From positions 6,119,088-6,183,087 of the forward strand of contig PTEX01000020.1 of the NCBI GenBank assembly GCA_003342815.1: 64,000 nucleotides of DNA, given 5' to 3'. The position numbers were made by a program, and so were the translations under genes. Below the pieces are notes generated by a model. The model was not told where the DNA came from. It searched no databases and was given only the letters and a program-made list of their open reading frames with translations. This DNA comes from Eudromia elegans. Its lineage: Eukaryota > Chordata > Aves > Tinamiformes > Tinamidae. Below are positions 1-12,089 of the stretch, in pieces (within the stretch, counting starts at the first letter, position 1; each line of letters opens with the position of its first letter).

Positions 1-2185
1 TAGATCGACTTCCCCGTCGGTGCAATTTTAACACCTGCAAGGCACCGCGCCGGCCCCTGTTGGCCTCCTGGTAGCAAGCTGAAAAGAGTCCCAAGGGCTG
101 CGTCAGATCAACATCATCTGCCCCAAGCCTGACAAAATGAGCAGCCCTGCCACAAACTAGGGACACAGGTGGAAGGAGGCCCATGCAGATATGTCTTACA
201 GCCGCTGCTTTCCTCAGCATTAGGAATTCATGTCCATATGTATAGCGGTGAGATATGTGCCCAACACAACTGATGTGAGGACCCAAACAGAGTGACAAGA
301 TCTGCTTTAAACAAAACAAGTGAAATGAGGCACTAAACGATCAGGAAGGGACTATCAGAGATACTAAAAAAGAATAAGCAGAGGGAAATTCCATTCAGTG
401 CCTTTCATTGGGAGTTCAATTCCAGCAATAGAAATTATTTTGCCTCTGTGGAAAATCTGTGTGGGGTTGTGTAGATACATGTGCGTTAGACTTTGCAAAC
501 TATCATCTAAAAAGTGCCTCATTTTGCAGCTACAGTAAAATGATAGTTTTTGAATGAGATCATCTTAAAACTTCAGGTCACTCATCCATATTTGTTTGGC
601 CTGAGGCGAGAGCTATGGAATTTAAGTTATAATATGAAAATAGTTGTAACTGTTGTGCAGTAGTTTATCAGCACTCTGGTTGTGTGCACACTTAATTCCC
701 TTGGCAATCCAGGAATTCTCCTGCTAGTTCTCTGCACAGATGAGACAACGATCAGGGCCGGGACAGGGGACTGACTCAACAGCAAGCAATTGGACCTAGC
801 CAACTTCACAATTAACTGCCTGAGTAATTGGTACTGGACTCCAGATGGGCATTTCAGGCTATCCTGAAGATCCTCCCAGGCAGCTCCTGCGGTGCCAAGA
901 CCACCAATATCTGTGTTTCAATATGTTGAGTAACATATTTCGTGGAGGAGCTGGCCGGTTAGTCAGTACAAAATATTCCTGCAGATGCAGAAATGGATGC
1001 ATAGAACAGCCTTTTTTCACAGATTTTAAGAAATCAGATTTTTTTTCATATGTAGCTTAAGAAAATCAATAGTAGTAGATAATGAATGTTCTAGTGTGGT
1101 CATACAGGACCATAGGCAAAGTGAATTATATGAATTAATAAGGAAAACAGTTCAGGAAGTCTCACCGGATCCAGCTGAAGATACCATTACAAAGACTCTT
1201 GCAACAGAGACCCCATCACGATGTGGACATCATCCACAGGTCCTTTTCATTCAAATTCAGGTTCTCATAATCAACTATAATTTGTCCTCTTTTCTTATTT
1301 CTCTCAAGCAGGCTCTAAGACCTTGAAACATGAATACGCCTCTTTTCTGAATACATTTCTCTAGTAGGATTGGTGAAGACCTTTCTACTAGGCAACATAG
1401 TCCTGTCATTTTCTGTTTAATCCTAGACCTAGGTATTTGCAGTTCCCTACCCCAGCTTAATATATATTGCTTTTGTGCCCAAGAATTGTGCCTGCCTTCT
1501 TTACCACTATATTTCCATCTCATATTCTTCACTACCACCTAATAGCCACTGCTTTCTAGGACAGTCTCTTATTTTGCAATCATGACTTAAAATTCTTCAT
1601 CTGTAAGTATAAGATAATGCCCCAGACCCAGTAATATGTTATATTTCTTTCTCGTTCTTAGCCTGCTACTGCTGCCTAATGATTCTTGTACCTATTCCCT
1701 TGTATCTTTTCCCTGTAGTAGCTCAAGGATCTAGGGAGGAAGGTAGGAGGATGTATTCCCTATCCCATCATTTCTCCTGGGACCAGTCATCAGTGCAGTC
1801 AGTGACCTGATGAGGGACTTAAGGAGTCTTTGCCTGACTGCTGAAGAGTAGAGATGCATCTGCTAGTTGAGGAGACCAGAAGTCAGGATTACTGATTACT
1901 CCTCCAGTCTGGCTGGCCTGAGTTACAGTCCAGGAATTCGTGTCCAAGCTCCTCTCTGGTGAGAGAAACCATCACTGATTGTTGGTGGTGGGTGGCCAGT
2001 CATGAAAGCGCTGAAAAAGTGGACAGTGACATTCGGCAAGGCAAGTGAGATGGGCTGAAAGAAAACAACTCTGTGACAAGAGTGATAGTTTTCTATTTGG
2101 AGATCATAGAAATGTTGGGACATTTCCATGGCCACCTGGCAGCCCCTACACACCCCACAGTCTGAATTCATCTATCATCCCCTAT
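1..2185. other. Intergenic, no gene recognised
   Basis: No open frame here has splice-consistent coding character or a recognisable domain. The first 80 bases are relatively GC-rich with several CpG dinucleotides, so the edge of some element may lie at the window border. The rest is ordinary AT-leaning avian non-coding sequence. Confidence 0.5.
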
Positions 2186-2492
2186 AGGGGAAGGGAAGGG
2201 AAAGGNNNNNNNNNNNNNNNNNNNNNNNNNNNNNNNNNNNNNNNNNNNNNNNNNNNNNNNNNNNNNNNNNNNNNNNNNNNNNNNNNNNNNNNNNNNNNNN
2301 NNNNNNNNNNNNNNNNNNNNNNNNNNNNNNNNNNNNNNNNNNNNNNNNNNNNNNNNNNNNNNNNNNNNNNNNNNNNNNNNNNNNNNNNNNNNNNNNNNNN
2401 NNNNNNNNAAGGGAAGGGAAGGGAAGGGAAGGGAAGGGAAGGGAAGGGAAGGGAAGGGAAGGGAAGGGAAGGGAAGGGAAGGGAAGGGAAAG
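2182..2492. repeat. (AAGGG)n pentanucleotide microsatellite split by an assembly gap
   Basis: A GGGAA/AAGGG tract begins near 2187, is interrupted by 203 N bases (2206-2408), and continues as an almost perfect array of GGGAA units to about 2492. One strand is pure purine and carries runs of three guanines every five bases. The N block is an assembly gap, so the true array length is unknown. Apparent open frames across it are artefacts of the periodic repeat. Confidence 0.95.
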
Positions 2493-2499
2493 GGCATGT

Positions 2500-5400
2500 T
2501 GCCCAAGTCTTTGCCAGCCATATCCAGTTCTTCACATGCCCTTTTCTAGTCAGGAACCAGTGGAGGGGTGTCAGGCTGCTAAGCTGACAGAACATGTACC
2601 TATCATGGCTCCCATTTAATCCCCAGATTCCTGTTACGCAGCAGTCCAGAAAAGGTTCAGCAGATCTTAGGAGCAGCCCAGCAATGGCTGACTCACGTGC
2701 AGACTGGCAATGAGTGAATTCAAGGGTGATTAAAGACATGCAAAGAGTCACCTGTTCTAGCTTACCTCTGCCCTAACCTCCTCCAGCAGCAGGAATAGCA
2801 GCCGCCCATCCTGCCTGTTAACATCTGCTCCTACTCTGCTTGCAGCAACTGCTCTTAGCCCAAGTGTTTCATTACACTTCTGAGCAATTAACATTCTTGA
2901 GAGGATAAAGATGCTGCAGTCTTCTCAGAGCAGGATGAGTATGAGGGAGGGGACCACTGAGGACGTAATTACGTATCTATTTTTGCTAGGGCTTCTCAAG
3001 TCACTGGTGCAAGGAAACTAATTAATTGATGAGAGTTATGACTCAAAGAAAGCAGCACTCCTCCATCTGGAAGAAAGGAACTTTAGAGTTGTGCAATGAG
3101 CACACATACACACATACTGCTTCTTGACTGAGTCAAGCCTTCCCGAGTTTTGTAGCAAAGGATACTTCCGTCAGAGCCATGACCCCCTGTACATGGAGAT
3201 GTTCTCTCCACCCAGCAAAACTAATCTACTCCCCTGAGCACAGCACGAGTGATGTCATGCCCTTGCACAATGCCTGGTGTGATGCCCTTGCAATACATGT
3301 GCAGCTGGTAGGCAGTAATGTAACAAACCATGGGCTGGAACAGTCTTGTGAATGCTGTCTGTGGTGAGGTTGATCAGGGAAATTATGTCTGCAGTTGAAT
3401 TCCTGTGCTCAATATACATTGACTAGTCCACGGGCATGGGAGTTTATATTTACAGCACCTGCTCATAGCTCTGTTTCAGGAGTTGTGCATATGACGAGGA
3501 CATCCACACCCATGAGGCTCAAGCAAGCCATCTGAGGCTATCACAGGGCTTAGCATGCTGCTTAGCTATGGGTAATTAAGAGTATATGAGAACCAGAAAT
3601 TGCAAGATGTAAGGTAATGCACAGGGCAGAAGGACTTGCCAGCAGTTAAGTCTGCCCAGAATGCTCCTGTGGAAGATGATTATGATTCAGCTCAGAGGTC
3701 AGGAGCATCTGCAAAATTTATTCTCCTGAAGAGGTGTGAAACAACTTCTCAAGGAAATGCAACATTTGTCAACGGCAGAAGAAGGGTTGTATGAAAGCCA
3801 TCGCTCTTCCTCTCCCCAGCTGTGGAGGGAGCAGATTCAGTGGATGTCAGCCAGCACCAGCACACTGCTGTCTATGCTGTGCTCCATTTCCTGCTCCATC
3901 GGTGGGGTGGAGGGGGAGGGAGCTGGGTGAGGCAGAGAAAGGAGTAGAGTTGGGCTGAGAACCTGGGCAGAGGAGCCAGAGGTGCCTGCCCCAGGCATGG
4001 TTAAAGATCCCTAAGCAGCCTCTGATGGTGAGAGCTGACTGCAAGAAACAGCCTGATGTAAGAAACAGTCTGACATATGGACTGCTTTAGCATTTAAGGG
4101 ACATTTTCTCCTAAGCAGCTCACTTAAATAAGCCTGTGTGATCACTGACTGTCTTTCTCAGTATTCCCTAAAAAATAGCACATTAGCAAAGCTCAGGTCA
4201 GTCTCAGCTAGCACAGCAAATACAAATACCAACACCCACACGGAGAGCAGGGAATGACTCTCCCAGCACTCGGGAGTCAGCCAGAGGCACGAGTCCTTGG
4301 TGGGGGGCATCTTGTAAACAGCAGAGGGGTTAGAAGTGCAATTAGTCTATATGACAACTGTGGCCACCTTCTGTCACCACGATGAACTAAGCCAAATCCC
4401 CCTTGCTCCCTCTCTCCCACAAGGCAGGGCCAAGGCACAGGGCTCAGAAACATGCCCAGCTGCCTGTCAGCCCAAGGGAGAAAACAAACACGGCCGCAGC
4501 AACAGGCAGCCCTGTATATGGACAAGCCCAGGCTATTGGCTGGCAGGGATGGCTCTCCGACCTCGGACGGGCCCTACGCAGGCAAGTCAAGGATCCTGGG
4601 CAGCAGCTGAGGGCTTCAGAAGTGGTGGGTTCTCATTGTCAGCACTCATACCCAGCACAACACAGCGAAACTTGAAATTATGATATGAGTGACAAGGTGC
4701 TGTGCAACTCAAGCTGCAGGATGTGGAAAATGCAGAGCCTGTTCCTTTGATTCCTCTGTTCAAGGCACATTCCTCATGTTTGTGCTGGGATGCAGGTTGC
4801 AGGAGTGAAGACAGCTCTGAGCCACTGCATGTTTTCCAGTCAGGTACCATGTCTTTGCTGATACAGCCAGCTCCAATCACCCAATGTTGGGTGCCCTGGC
4901 ACAAGGTATGACTTTTCATATCTTCTCAAGTAGACAGAGCTTTGGAAGGCATCAGTAAAAGTGAAAGGTAACACATTCCCACCATTTGTAGACTTCAACA
5001 GTAGTTCTTCTCATCCCCACCCTTGGAAGGAGCCTAGTTTGAACAGTGTAGCTGTTCAGCAGGTTTTATAAACACTCTGGCCTCTTAACTTTAAAATAAG
5101 AAAGCACTGTGGAAGGATAGAGGCGCAGGCACTGTGCAGTCTTACATCTGCCTACCCTAACACATTTTCTAGCCTGAAATGGTTTCTGTGACTCAGTTTG
5201 AGGGTCAGTTGCTCAGTCCCTCTGCACTCTTAAGACCTGACCTCTCTGGTAGAGTAGAAATGACTGCCCGTGAATGTCAACATGTCGTATTATCCATAGA
5301 TCTTATCCAGGGGACAAGACTGTGAGGGAACTCTTAGGAATATGGAAGATAGGGCATAGTCTTCACTAGAAACCACAGTCATCACTCCAGCAATGATACT

Positions 5401-7215
5401 TAGGCAGGGTTTAGCTGGGAGGAAATGGAGGCAATGTAGTATCAGAGTTGACATGGCAGATGGTAAAAGAAAGATCATATGCTTCAAATATCTAGAAAAT
5501 GACCCCAAAATCCTCATTGGAGAGGTACTGAAGGCAAGATCTGTCCGCTCTGCCTTCATCCTCTGGGTCAGCCAATTTATGAGTTAGTCTTCCTGTAGAG
5601 GTGGAGATGGCTCCACTCCAGCTGTCCAAACTGGTCCTCCTTTTTATGACCTGTGGGCGTCACAACATGATCTACACACTGGGGCACTGCTGACCTATAG
5701 TTAGCTCAAATAATTTGTCAAAGTTCTCTCTTCAAGAAGCAAAACTTTAGTTCCCAGATATGACAGGTTTGTGGCCTGGTTAGATCACTTTCATGACCTG
5801 AGATCTTGATAGTGACTCTTTCATATCTGCCTGCGCTTTCACATCTCTGCTCCAAACTAGTGAATAACAGAGCTGCCTGTTGTCTTCTTCCTACTGACAC
5901 TTTCTAACGTGAAGAACCTTTTTGACTAAGTGAACCATCAGTTGAGGGATGCGGGCTCTACCCATAATCCTTTCCTCGCAGTGCCAAAATGCTGGTCCTG
6001 GCCTTTCCCTAGCCCAGCAATGTCCAGTCGGAATCACAGATGCCAAGCTCACACGGCTGCTGAGAGCACAGAGTGGGTGGTGCAGAAAAACAGACTCCCT
6101 TTGAAGATCCCTTGGAACAGAGAGATCAGAAACACCACACTTCACACCCTGATTGGTGTGGGACCCATGTCCCTAGCCTGTGCTCCTAACGTGCGCCAAG
6201 CACCAGGGCACCGGGGCTTGGATTCCCCCTTCTTGGCCTGCACTTGCCCCAACAGACTCACACAGTGCAGCAAGCTCTGTAATTACCCAAATAATCTCTG
6301 TGCTACCCCAGATTGGAGTGAAGTGCTGGGTCTTTCTCTCCCCTTTGCAGCCACCTGATGCCCCTTTGGAGATGACACCAGATCCACCCTGTACCCTGAA
6401 CGCCCACATTAGCTGAAATGTTGCCCTTTACCGTGCCAGGCAGCCCGCCAGCCCTCCCGCAGCGGGCGGCTGAGCGTGCAGAGGGCCAGCATGTTTGCAC
6501 GCAGCTCTGTCCATGCAGCCTCTCCCAGCAGCTGCTGCCAGGGTGACAGGGACAAGGAGATCTTTTTCCAGACACCCTAGGGATAGTCTTCAACAGGTCT
6601 GTTTACTAATTCATTTAAGAAATCCAGCTGCAATTGCTACTAAGCCACTGAGAAAAAGTGGGCACCTATCTCAAGACTGGGGTTTTGCCTCTGTGCTTCC
6701 TTAATTGTAACTCTGTACACACTGCTGCCAAGCACACAGCTCAGCTCAAATGCTGGTTTCATCACTAAACTATATATGGACAACTTTTAACAGCAGAGGC
6801 CTTTTCTACCCAAAGTCTCAAGACTTGGATAAAGGAGGTAGATAAACAATCCTGCTTATAGCCACTGCTCATTGCCAATGCCTTCTGTCATGCTGCTTTT
6901 GCCAGGCAGCACTGAATGCCTGATCCACATCAGCATAACTCACTCCTGCACCAAACACGGCTTTGGGCCTGATGGCATCAGGTAGCTTGATCTATTTCAC
7001 AAAATATAACAGTGTTTCATTGTTTAGTGTGTTTGAATTTGGAATAAAGTCTAACCTCTTATTAACCCTTTTTCATCATGTCGATTTCGTATCTTGTGCC
7101 TATTTCTACTAAGACCAGTCATGAGGAGCATGAGTAGGTGGTCCCAACCAGAGAGCTTGGGAGGAGCCCCAAACATCTCTGCCTGCAACATGGAATTTAT
7201 TTGAAAAGGAAAATG
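2500..7215. other. Intergenic, no gene recognised
   Basis: Many short open frames occur on both strands, but none has a recognisable domain, a plausible exon structure or similarity to the genes elsewhere in the window. A moderately GC-rich patch at about 6420-6550 lacks a convincing promoter or coding signature. I see no RNA gene or complete mobile element. Confidence 0.5.
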
Positions 7216-7219
7216 CTGT

Positions 7220-7690
7220 AGAATCACAGAATAGCTGGGGTTGGAGGGGACTTCTGGAGATCTAGCCTAGAGCAACCCCTATGCTCAGAGCAGGGGCAGT
7301 TAGGGCAGGTTGCTCAGGGTCAAGTCCTGTTGAGTTTTGCTCATCTCCAGGAAGGTAGACTCCACAACTTTTCTGGGCAACCTGCTCCAGTGGTCAATCA
7401 TCAGCATTTTTCTTCCTTATATTTAAATGGAATCTCTTATATTTTGATCTCTGCCCATTGCCCTTTGTCCCATTACTTCCACTGAGAAGAGTCTGGCTCC
7501 TTCTTCTTTGCACCCTCGCATGAGGTAGTTACGCTCACTGGTAAGATTCCCTCTCAAACATATCTTCTCCAGCTAAACATTCCCAGCTTTCTCATCCTCT
7601 CCTTGAATGACAGTTTCTTTTTGTAGTGAGACCTTCACGAGTGGAGTGTTGCAGCTTGAATTTTTCTGCCTCCAGCCTCTTATGGTTGCT
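7220..7690 (-). mobile_element. CR1 LINE, 5'-truncated 3' fragment
   Basis: The plus strand opens with the reverse complement of a CR1 3' end (AATCACAGAATAGC) and continues through the characteristic 'actccacaac ... tctgggcaacctgctccagtg' stretch and the CTGAGAAGAGTCTGGCTCC-like segment. The element is therefore in minus orientation. It holds only the 3' untranslated part and the last bit of the reverse-transcriptase frame. It closely resembles the copy at 11475, sharing 'ctcagagcaggggcagg/t', so the two probably belong to one subfamily. Confidence 0.88.
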
Positions 7691-7699
7691 TTTTCTCAA

Positions 7700-8630
7700 A
7701 GTAAAATAGTTTATTAATATTAATAAGGATTATAATTCTTCATCATATTGTATACCATAATCAAATCCTTTTTCAGTCTTCCTACTTTGGATAATTCATT
7801 TCATTACTTTCTTTAAGAAGGCCTTCTTTATAGCTCACTGCTGTTCTTTTTCTCCAGATTTCCAGCATGTTTTTAAACAGACGATTATGTTCAGGAGTCC
7901 CCTGTAGGTTGTTAACCTCAAATCACCCAGTCCTCCTTCCTGTACTCATACTTAAGCCACCAGGAATCTTGTTAGCTATCTTTGCCAGAGATCTCTGTAC
8001 CTTGTATGTCTGCCCCTATTTAACCTTGCACAGGATCGATTAGCCTTTTTCAACACACCATCACAAGGAGAATTCTCATGATCCTCTGCGTTCTCCATGT
8101 CTTATAAAGCTCTTCAGGAGTCCTGTAAGAATTACTTTCATTTCTATGTTTTCCAGTCTAAGGTATTTCTCCTGCCTGTAAGAAAAATTATATTGAGTAC
8201 ACCTGACCTACAGAGTATTCCAGATCTGTTCTGTATGAATGGCTTGTTCCCATTGCTACTTGTAGCTCCATTCATTCATGTTTGTGTCAGCTGGAGGTTT
8301 TTATCTGCAGTGATTTCCTTTCTGTCTTTAAATCACTAATGGAAATGTTGACCAGTTTCTATTCTATTCATCCATGCAGAAACCACTAAAATCCTATTAC
8401 CTTCTTAGTACTATCAACCTACCAGCATCAACAGTCCCTGCTGACCTTCTGCAGCAATGTCCTGGGGTCTCTCCAGTACCTCCAACCCACTTACTTTAAT
8501 CAATCTCGGAAGGGCTCAGAAAAAGCTCATGGACAGAGAGGCAGCCCCTACCTTGACAAGACTTTTCTGACATAGCCACAGACTTTGCAGTGCCTCTGTT
8601 CTCCCACAACAAACAGCCCCTGCACAGGCA
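7700..8630. other. Intergenic, downstream of the kinase gene
   Basis: AT-rich to mixed sequence between the CR1 copy and the poly(A) signal of the SBK2-like gene. No coding exon or RNA gene is visible. Confidence 0.5.
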
Positions 8631-8631
8631 T

Positions 8632-8637
8632 TTTATT
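8632..8637 (-). terminator. Poly(A) signal AATAAA for the SBK2-like gene
   Basis: On the minus strand a canonical AATAAA lies about 400 bases after the kinase stop codon at 9034. That distance is reasonable for a 3' untranslated region. Use of this signal is inferred; no transcript data are available. Confidence 0.55.
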
Positions 8638-9033
8638 ATGAGAGGAAAAGAGCCACATAAAGAACACAAAGTCAAATGTTTTGCTCTATCTGTAGGACAA
8701 GGAAGGTGCTGTTGTGCCTAGAAACTGCCACGGAGCCCAGGAAGCAAGTGGGTGCTTCCCACGTGGAAGGCAGCGACAGTCAGTGCCAAGAAGCAGCAGA
8801 TGTTCTCAAGCCTTGCAGAGGCAGCAGGAGAGGCCATTGGGTGGCAGGAAGCCATGGGGCAGGCAACCTGGCTCCCTGGTGGCGGAGGAGCCACGCTATG
8901 GGAGGGCTTCCCACTTGGGCTACTCGTCATGGCCTATTGCCTCCATTCTGCTGGTGGCATGCTGTGATACCCCAGGCTGGTAAGGCCCTCACAGAGAGAC
9001 ACCAGCCTTCCTTCCTCCCACACAGGGCACGCT

Positions 9034-10587
9034 CTAGGGCTTCACAGCAGCCTCCTCCAGACGCCAGGGACAGTCGACATAATGCAAAACCCCACTGACA
9101 GGGCCTCGCTTGGCAGGATCTAGGGCCAGGAGGCTTCGCAGCATGAGGGCAGCCTCAGCAGTCAGACGTTTCCAGTGGCGGGGCAGGTCAGCCTCCAAGC
9201 CCGTCTCTTGCCACAGCATGAAGTCCTCAAAGAAAGGGTCTTCTGGCAGACTCTGCTCCCAGGGGAAGTAGCCTGTCAGCAGGCAGAAAAGGAGCACGCC
9301 AAAAGCCCAGGCATCCAAGCTGGTGTCAATGGGCAGCCCCTGCGCGTCGGTGGTGTTGCTCAGCTCTGGGGCTGTGTAAGGAAGTACCCCAGCCACCAGC
9401 TTGAGCTTGGTACCCTTAGGCCGTGTGAGCCCAAAGTCAGTCAACTTGATACACCGACATTCAGGATCAAAAAGCAGCACGTTCTCGGGCTTGACATCAC
9501 GGTACACAAGTCCTCGGCTGTGGATGAAGTCCAGTGCACTGGCAAGCTGCTTGGCACAGTGTTTTGCTGCAGGTTCAGGGATCCCATCCTGCACAGAGAC
9601 AGAGAGAGGTGACATTGCACACACATGACACCTTAGCAGACCTACCAGCTCGCATCTCACTTCTTTCCTCTGCTTTACAAAAGGCCTTGGCAGTTCTGGT
9701 CTTGTAAGCTTGAAGCTGCATCAAAGCTGTAGCCCCCTGAGGTGAAGAACCCATATCCCATTGCTTTTCCTCTCTGTTTCTGACCTAGCCAGTGTGCACA
9801 GGGGCCAAGTGGCACAGTCCTGCCTTCCATGCCCATGTAGCAGCACTCACCCGAGGTTTGATGATAGAGATGAGGTCTCTGTGCAGTGCTGGTTCATAGA
9901 GGAAGCCGTAGTACTGGCTGGACTCAATTGCAATTCCAAACATCCCAATGATAGCAGGATGGGTGGCAAGGGAGAGTGCTACGCAGTACTCATACAGAAA
10001 AGTGTACAGCTTGGTACTGGCTTTGGGTAGCAGCTTAAGAGCCATAGGAGTTCCTGTAAATGGGAAGCACATGTTAGATGCCTCCTGAAAACCACTCACA
10101 CCAAGACCAGATAGAGAGGGCATTGGGTAGCCATGGGAGAGAAACTCTCAGCTGCATGAAGGTCTCTGGCCTGATGCTCTGCACAGATGTTAGTACTGGA
10201 TATGAAAATGGGCACTGCTACCAGCTTGAGTTGGAGCCAGTCAGTGCACAGCACAGGAGCACTGGGAAGAGGAAGGGGAATTCAGACTGCATAAGCCTCT
10301 ACTATTGGCTTGGGACTACTAGAGAGAAGCCGTGTCAGGCCCCTGAGTGCACTAACAGTTCTTGCTGGCCCTAATCAGCACATGGGTGGTGCAGCCAGCT
10401 CCTCACCTCGCTGCCTGTGGGTCACTAGCACCACGTGACCGTATTTGCCCCTGCCCAGCTCCCGAATGACCTCGTAGTGCTCGGCCACTTCCATGCGCAC
10501 CAGGCTCTGGGCTGTGATCTGCAGGAGCTCATCTAGCAGAGCTGGTGCTGTTGTCACTGCCACTGCTGCAGCTGAGCTCTTCGCCAT
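9034..10587 (-). CDS. SBK2: SBK2-like serine/threonine protein kinase (SH3-domain-binding kinase family), 3 coding exons
   Basis: Coding exons are 10587-10407, 10053-9851 and 9588-9034 (181, 203 and 555 bases; 312 residues). Donors are GTGAGG and GTGAGT, and acceptors end TTTACAG and TGTGCAG. Phases agree: a glycine codon is split at junction 1 and junction 2 is phase 0. The ATG has a good context (GCA ATG G). A TTTTCTACAG acceptor nine bases upstream implies a 5' non-coding exon. Kinase landmarks are all present: glycine loop LGRGKYGHV (44-52), lysine 67, helix-C glutamate 82, YRDVKPEN (157-164; catalytic Asp159), DFG at 179, APE at 201-203 and FPWE further on. Tyrosine replaces the usual histidine of HRD; from memory this also occurs in mammalian SBK2. 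Motifs such as THRQRGTP and FLYEYC favour SBK2 over SBK1. The protein is a little shorter than human SBK2, lacking an extended tail. Substrate is unknown. Confidence 0.92.
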
Positions 10588-10596
10588 TGCTGAGTG

Positions 10597-11470
10597 CTGT
10601 AGAAAAAGCACAGAGAGCACAACACAACAGGTCAGACCTGCCACAAACCATGCCACTGTGCCACGGTAATGCTACGACATCAAAGCTGAGCACCCTCAGA
10701 GAGGTGCTGGGTTGAGCTAGTGCTTTGTACTTATCTGGGCAAGGTCCCTCACTGTATACAAGTATCCTGTATCACTGTATACTGTATCCTGCCTTGAAGG
10801 AGATCTGCAGCTAGTTGCTTGTGCAATTGTTCCTCTAATTATAGTCCCTAGTACCTCTCATTTCAAAACTCAGGACCATTTTTTCAGTGTCTGTCATAAA
10901 GGTTAGTCTTCTAGGGCTCTTCTTATTCTATGCTCCATAGGTGTAGGGGCAAAACATTCACAGAATCTCCGATCACGAAGCATGATCCAGCCCTTTTGCT
11001 CTCTTTAGCCTGTTGCGAAAACACCACCTTTCTCTATCCCGAAACCCAGTCCTCGTGTCTAGTGAAGGAAGTGTTTGATGTGCTGGCACACACAGGCTCG
11101 TCCCTTAGGCAGAGGCACAGCTAGCCCACGACAAATACCAGATTGCTAATCCAAGGTAGCGTGCTCTGCGCAAGCCAAAGGGAGTTCAGTGCCTCACATG
11201 CCTGCTGACATTTCTGACTGAAAGTCACTCATCTGTTCAGCCAAGAAACTGAGGCAGAAAGGAAGCTCAGACATTGGTGGTATTTGGAGTGAGGGCCAGC
11301 TGCTTCAGACCCATTTCAGAGAAATGTTTTTTCAGACTCTCTAGCTAATAAAGCAGCATTTAAAAGCATTTGTGCCAGCACTCTCCCCTACCTCTCTGTG
11401 CTCTGAACATAGTCACTTAGTCACCCTCAGCCTGGGAGCCCACCTTTGCTTCAGAACAAGGACGTAGAGT
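10597..11470. other. Region upstream of the kinase start, probable 5' intron
   Basis: The splice acceptor just upstream of the kinase ATG means this stretch should be intron or 5' non-coding gene sequence on the minus strand. I could not fix the upstream exon. No CpG island lies here; the nearest CpG-rich block to the right is at 17.2-18.1 kb. Confidence 0.4.
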
Positions 11471-11474
11471 CAAC

Positions 11475-12085
11475 AAATCGCAGAATAGCTGAAGTTGAAA
11501 GGGAATTCTGGAGATCTAGCCTAATCCAATCCCCTGCTCAGAGCAGGGGCAGGTACGGCAGGTTGCTCAGGGCTGGGTCCTGTTGAGTTTTGCCTTCAAG
11601 GAGGCAGACTCCACAACCTTTCTGGGCAATCTGCTCCAGGGGCTAATCACCTATACAGTATTTTTCCCCTTATATTTAAATGTAATTTCTTGCATTTTGA
11701 TCTGTGCTCATTGCCCATTGTTCTGTCTCTCACTACTACTGAGAAGAGTCTGGCTCCATCTTCTTTATACCCTCCCATCAGATACGTGTGCTCACTGGTA
11801 AGATCCCTCTCAGTCTTCTCCAAGCTCAGTAATCCCATCTCTCTCAGCCTTTCCTTGTATGAGAGATGTTGTGGTGCCTTAATCTCAGCAGTCCTTTGCT
11901 GGGCTTGTTCCGGTAGCTTTGTGTCTCTCTTCCACTGGGGAGCACAGAAGTGGACACAACACTCCAGGTGTGGCATCACCAGCATTGAGGAGGGGAGAGA
12001 CCGACTCCTTCAAACTGCTGCCAATGCTTTGCCTGACACAAATGATATGCATCCCAAGATCCTGAGGACTGCAGCATTCCTAGAT
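11475..12085 (-). mobile_element. CR1 LINE, 5'-truncated 3' fragment
   Basis: The plus strand begins AATCGCAGAATAGCTG, a slightly mutated CR1 3' end, and continues through the standard CR1 3' region. On the minus strand the frame 11985-11647 still reads as a CR1 reverse-transcriptase C-terminus, with LSYKERLREMGLLSLEK-like text. The orientation matches the copy at 7220, and the two flank the SBK2-like gene as direct repeats. Confidence 0.9.
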
Positions 12086-12089
12086 ATAT

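Noticed and set aside
2045..2751. Open frames of 117-189 codons across the first N gap
   Set aside because: They consist of the translated AAGGG/CCCTT repeat and unknown bases; a five-base repeat stays open in several frames by periodicity.
8676..9098. Plus-strand 140-codon frame at the kinase 3' end
   Set aside because: It overlaps the last kinase exon and its 3' untranslated region in antisense and has no recognisable domain.
9175..9612. Plus-strand 145-codon frame opposite kinase exon 3
   Set aside because: It is the antisense shadow of a well-supported kinase exon with all catalytic motifs on the minus strand.
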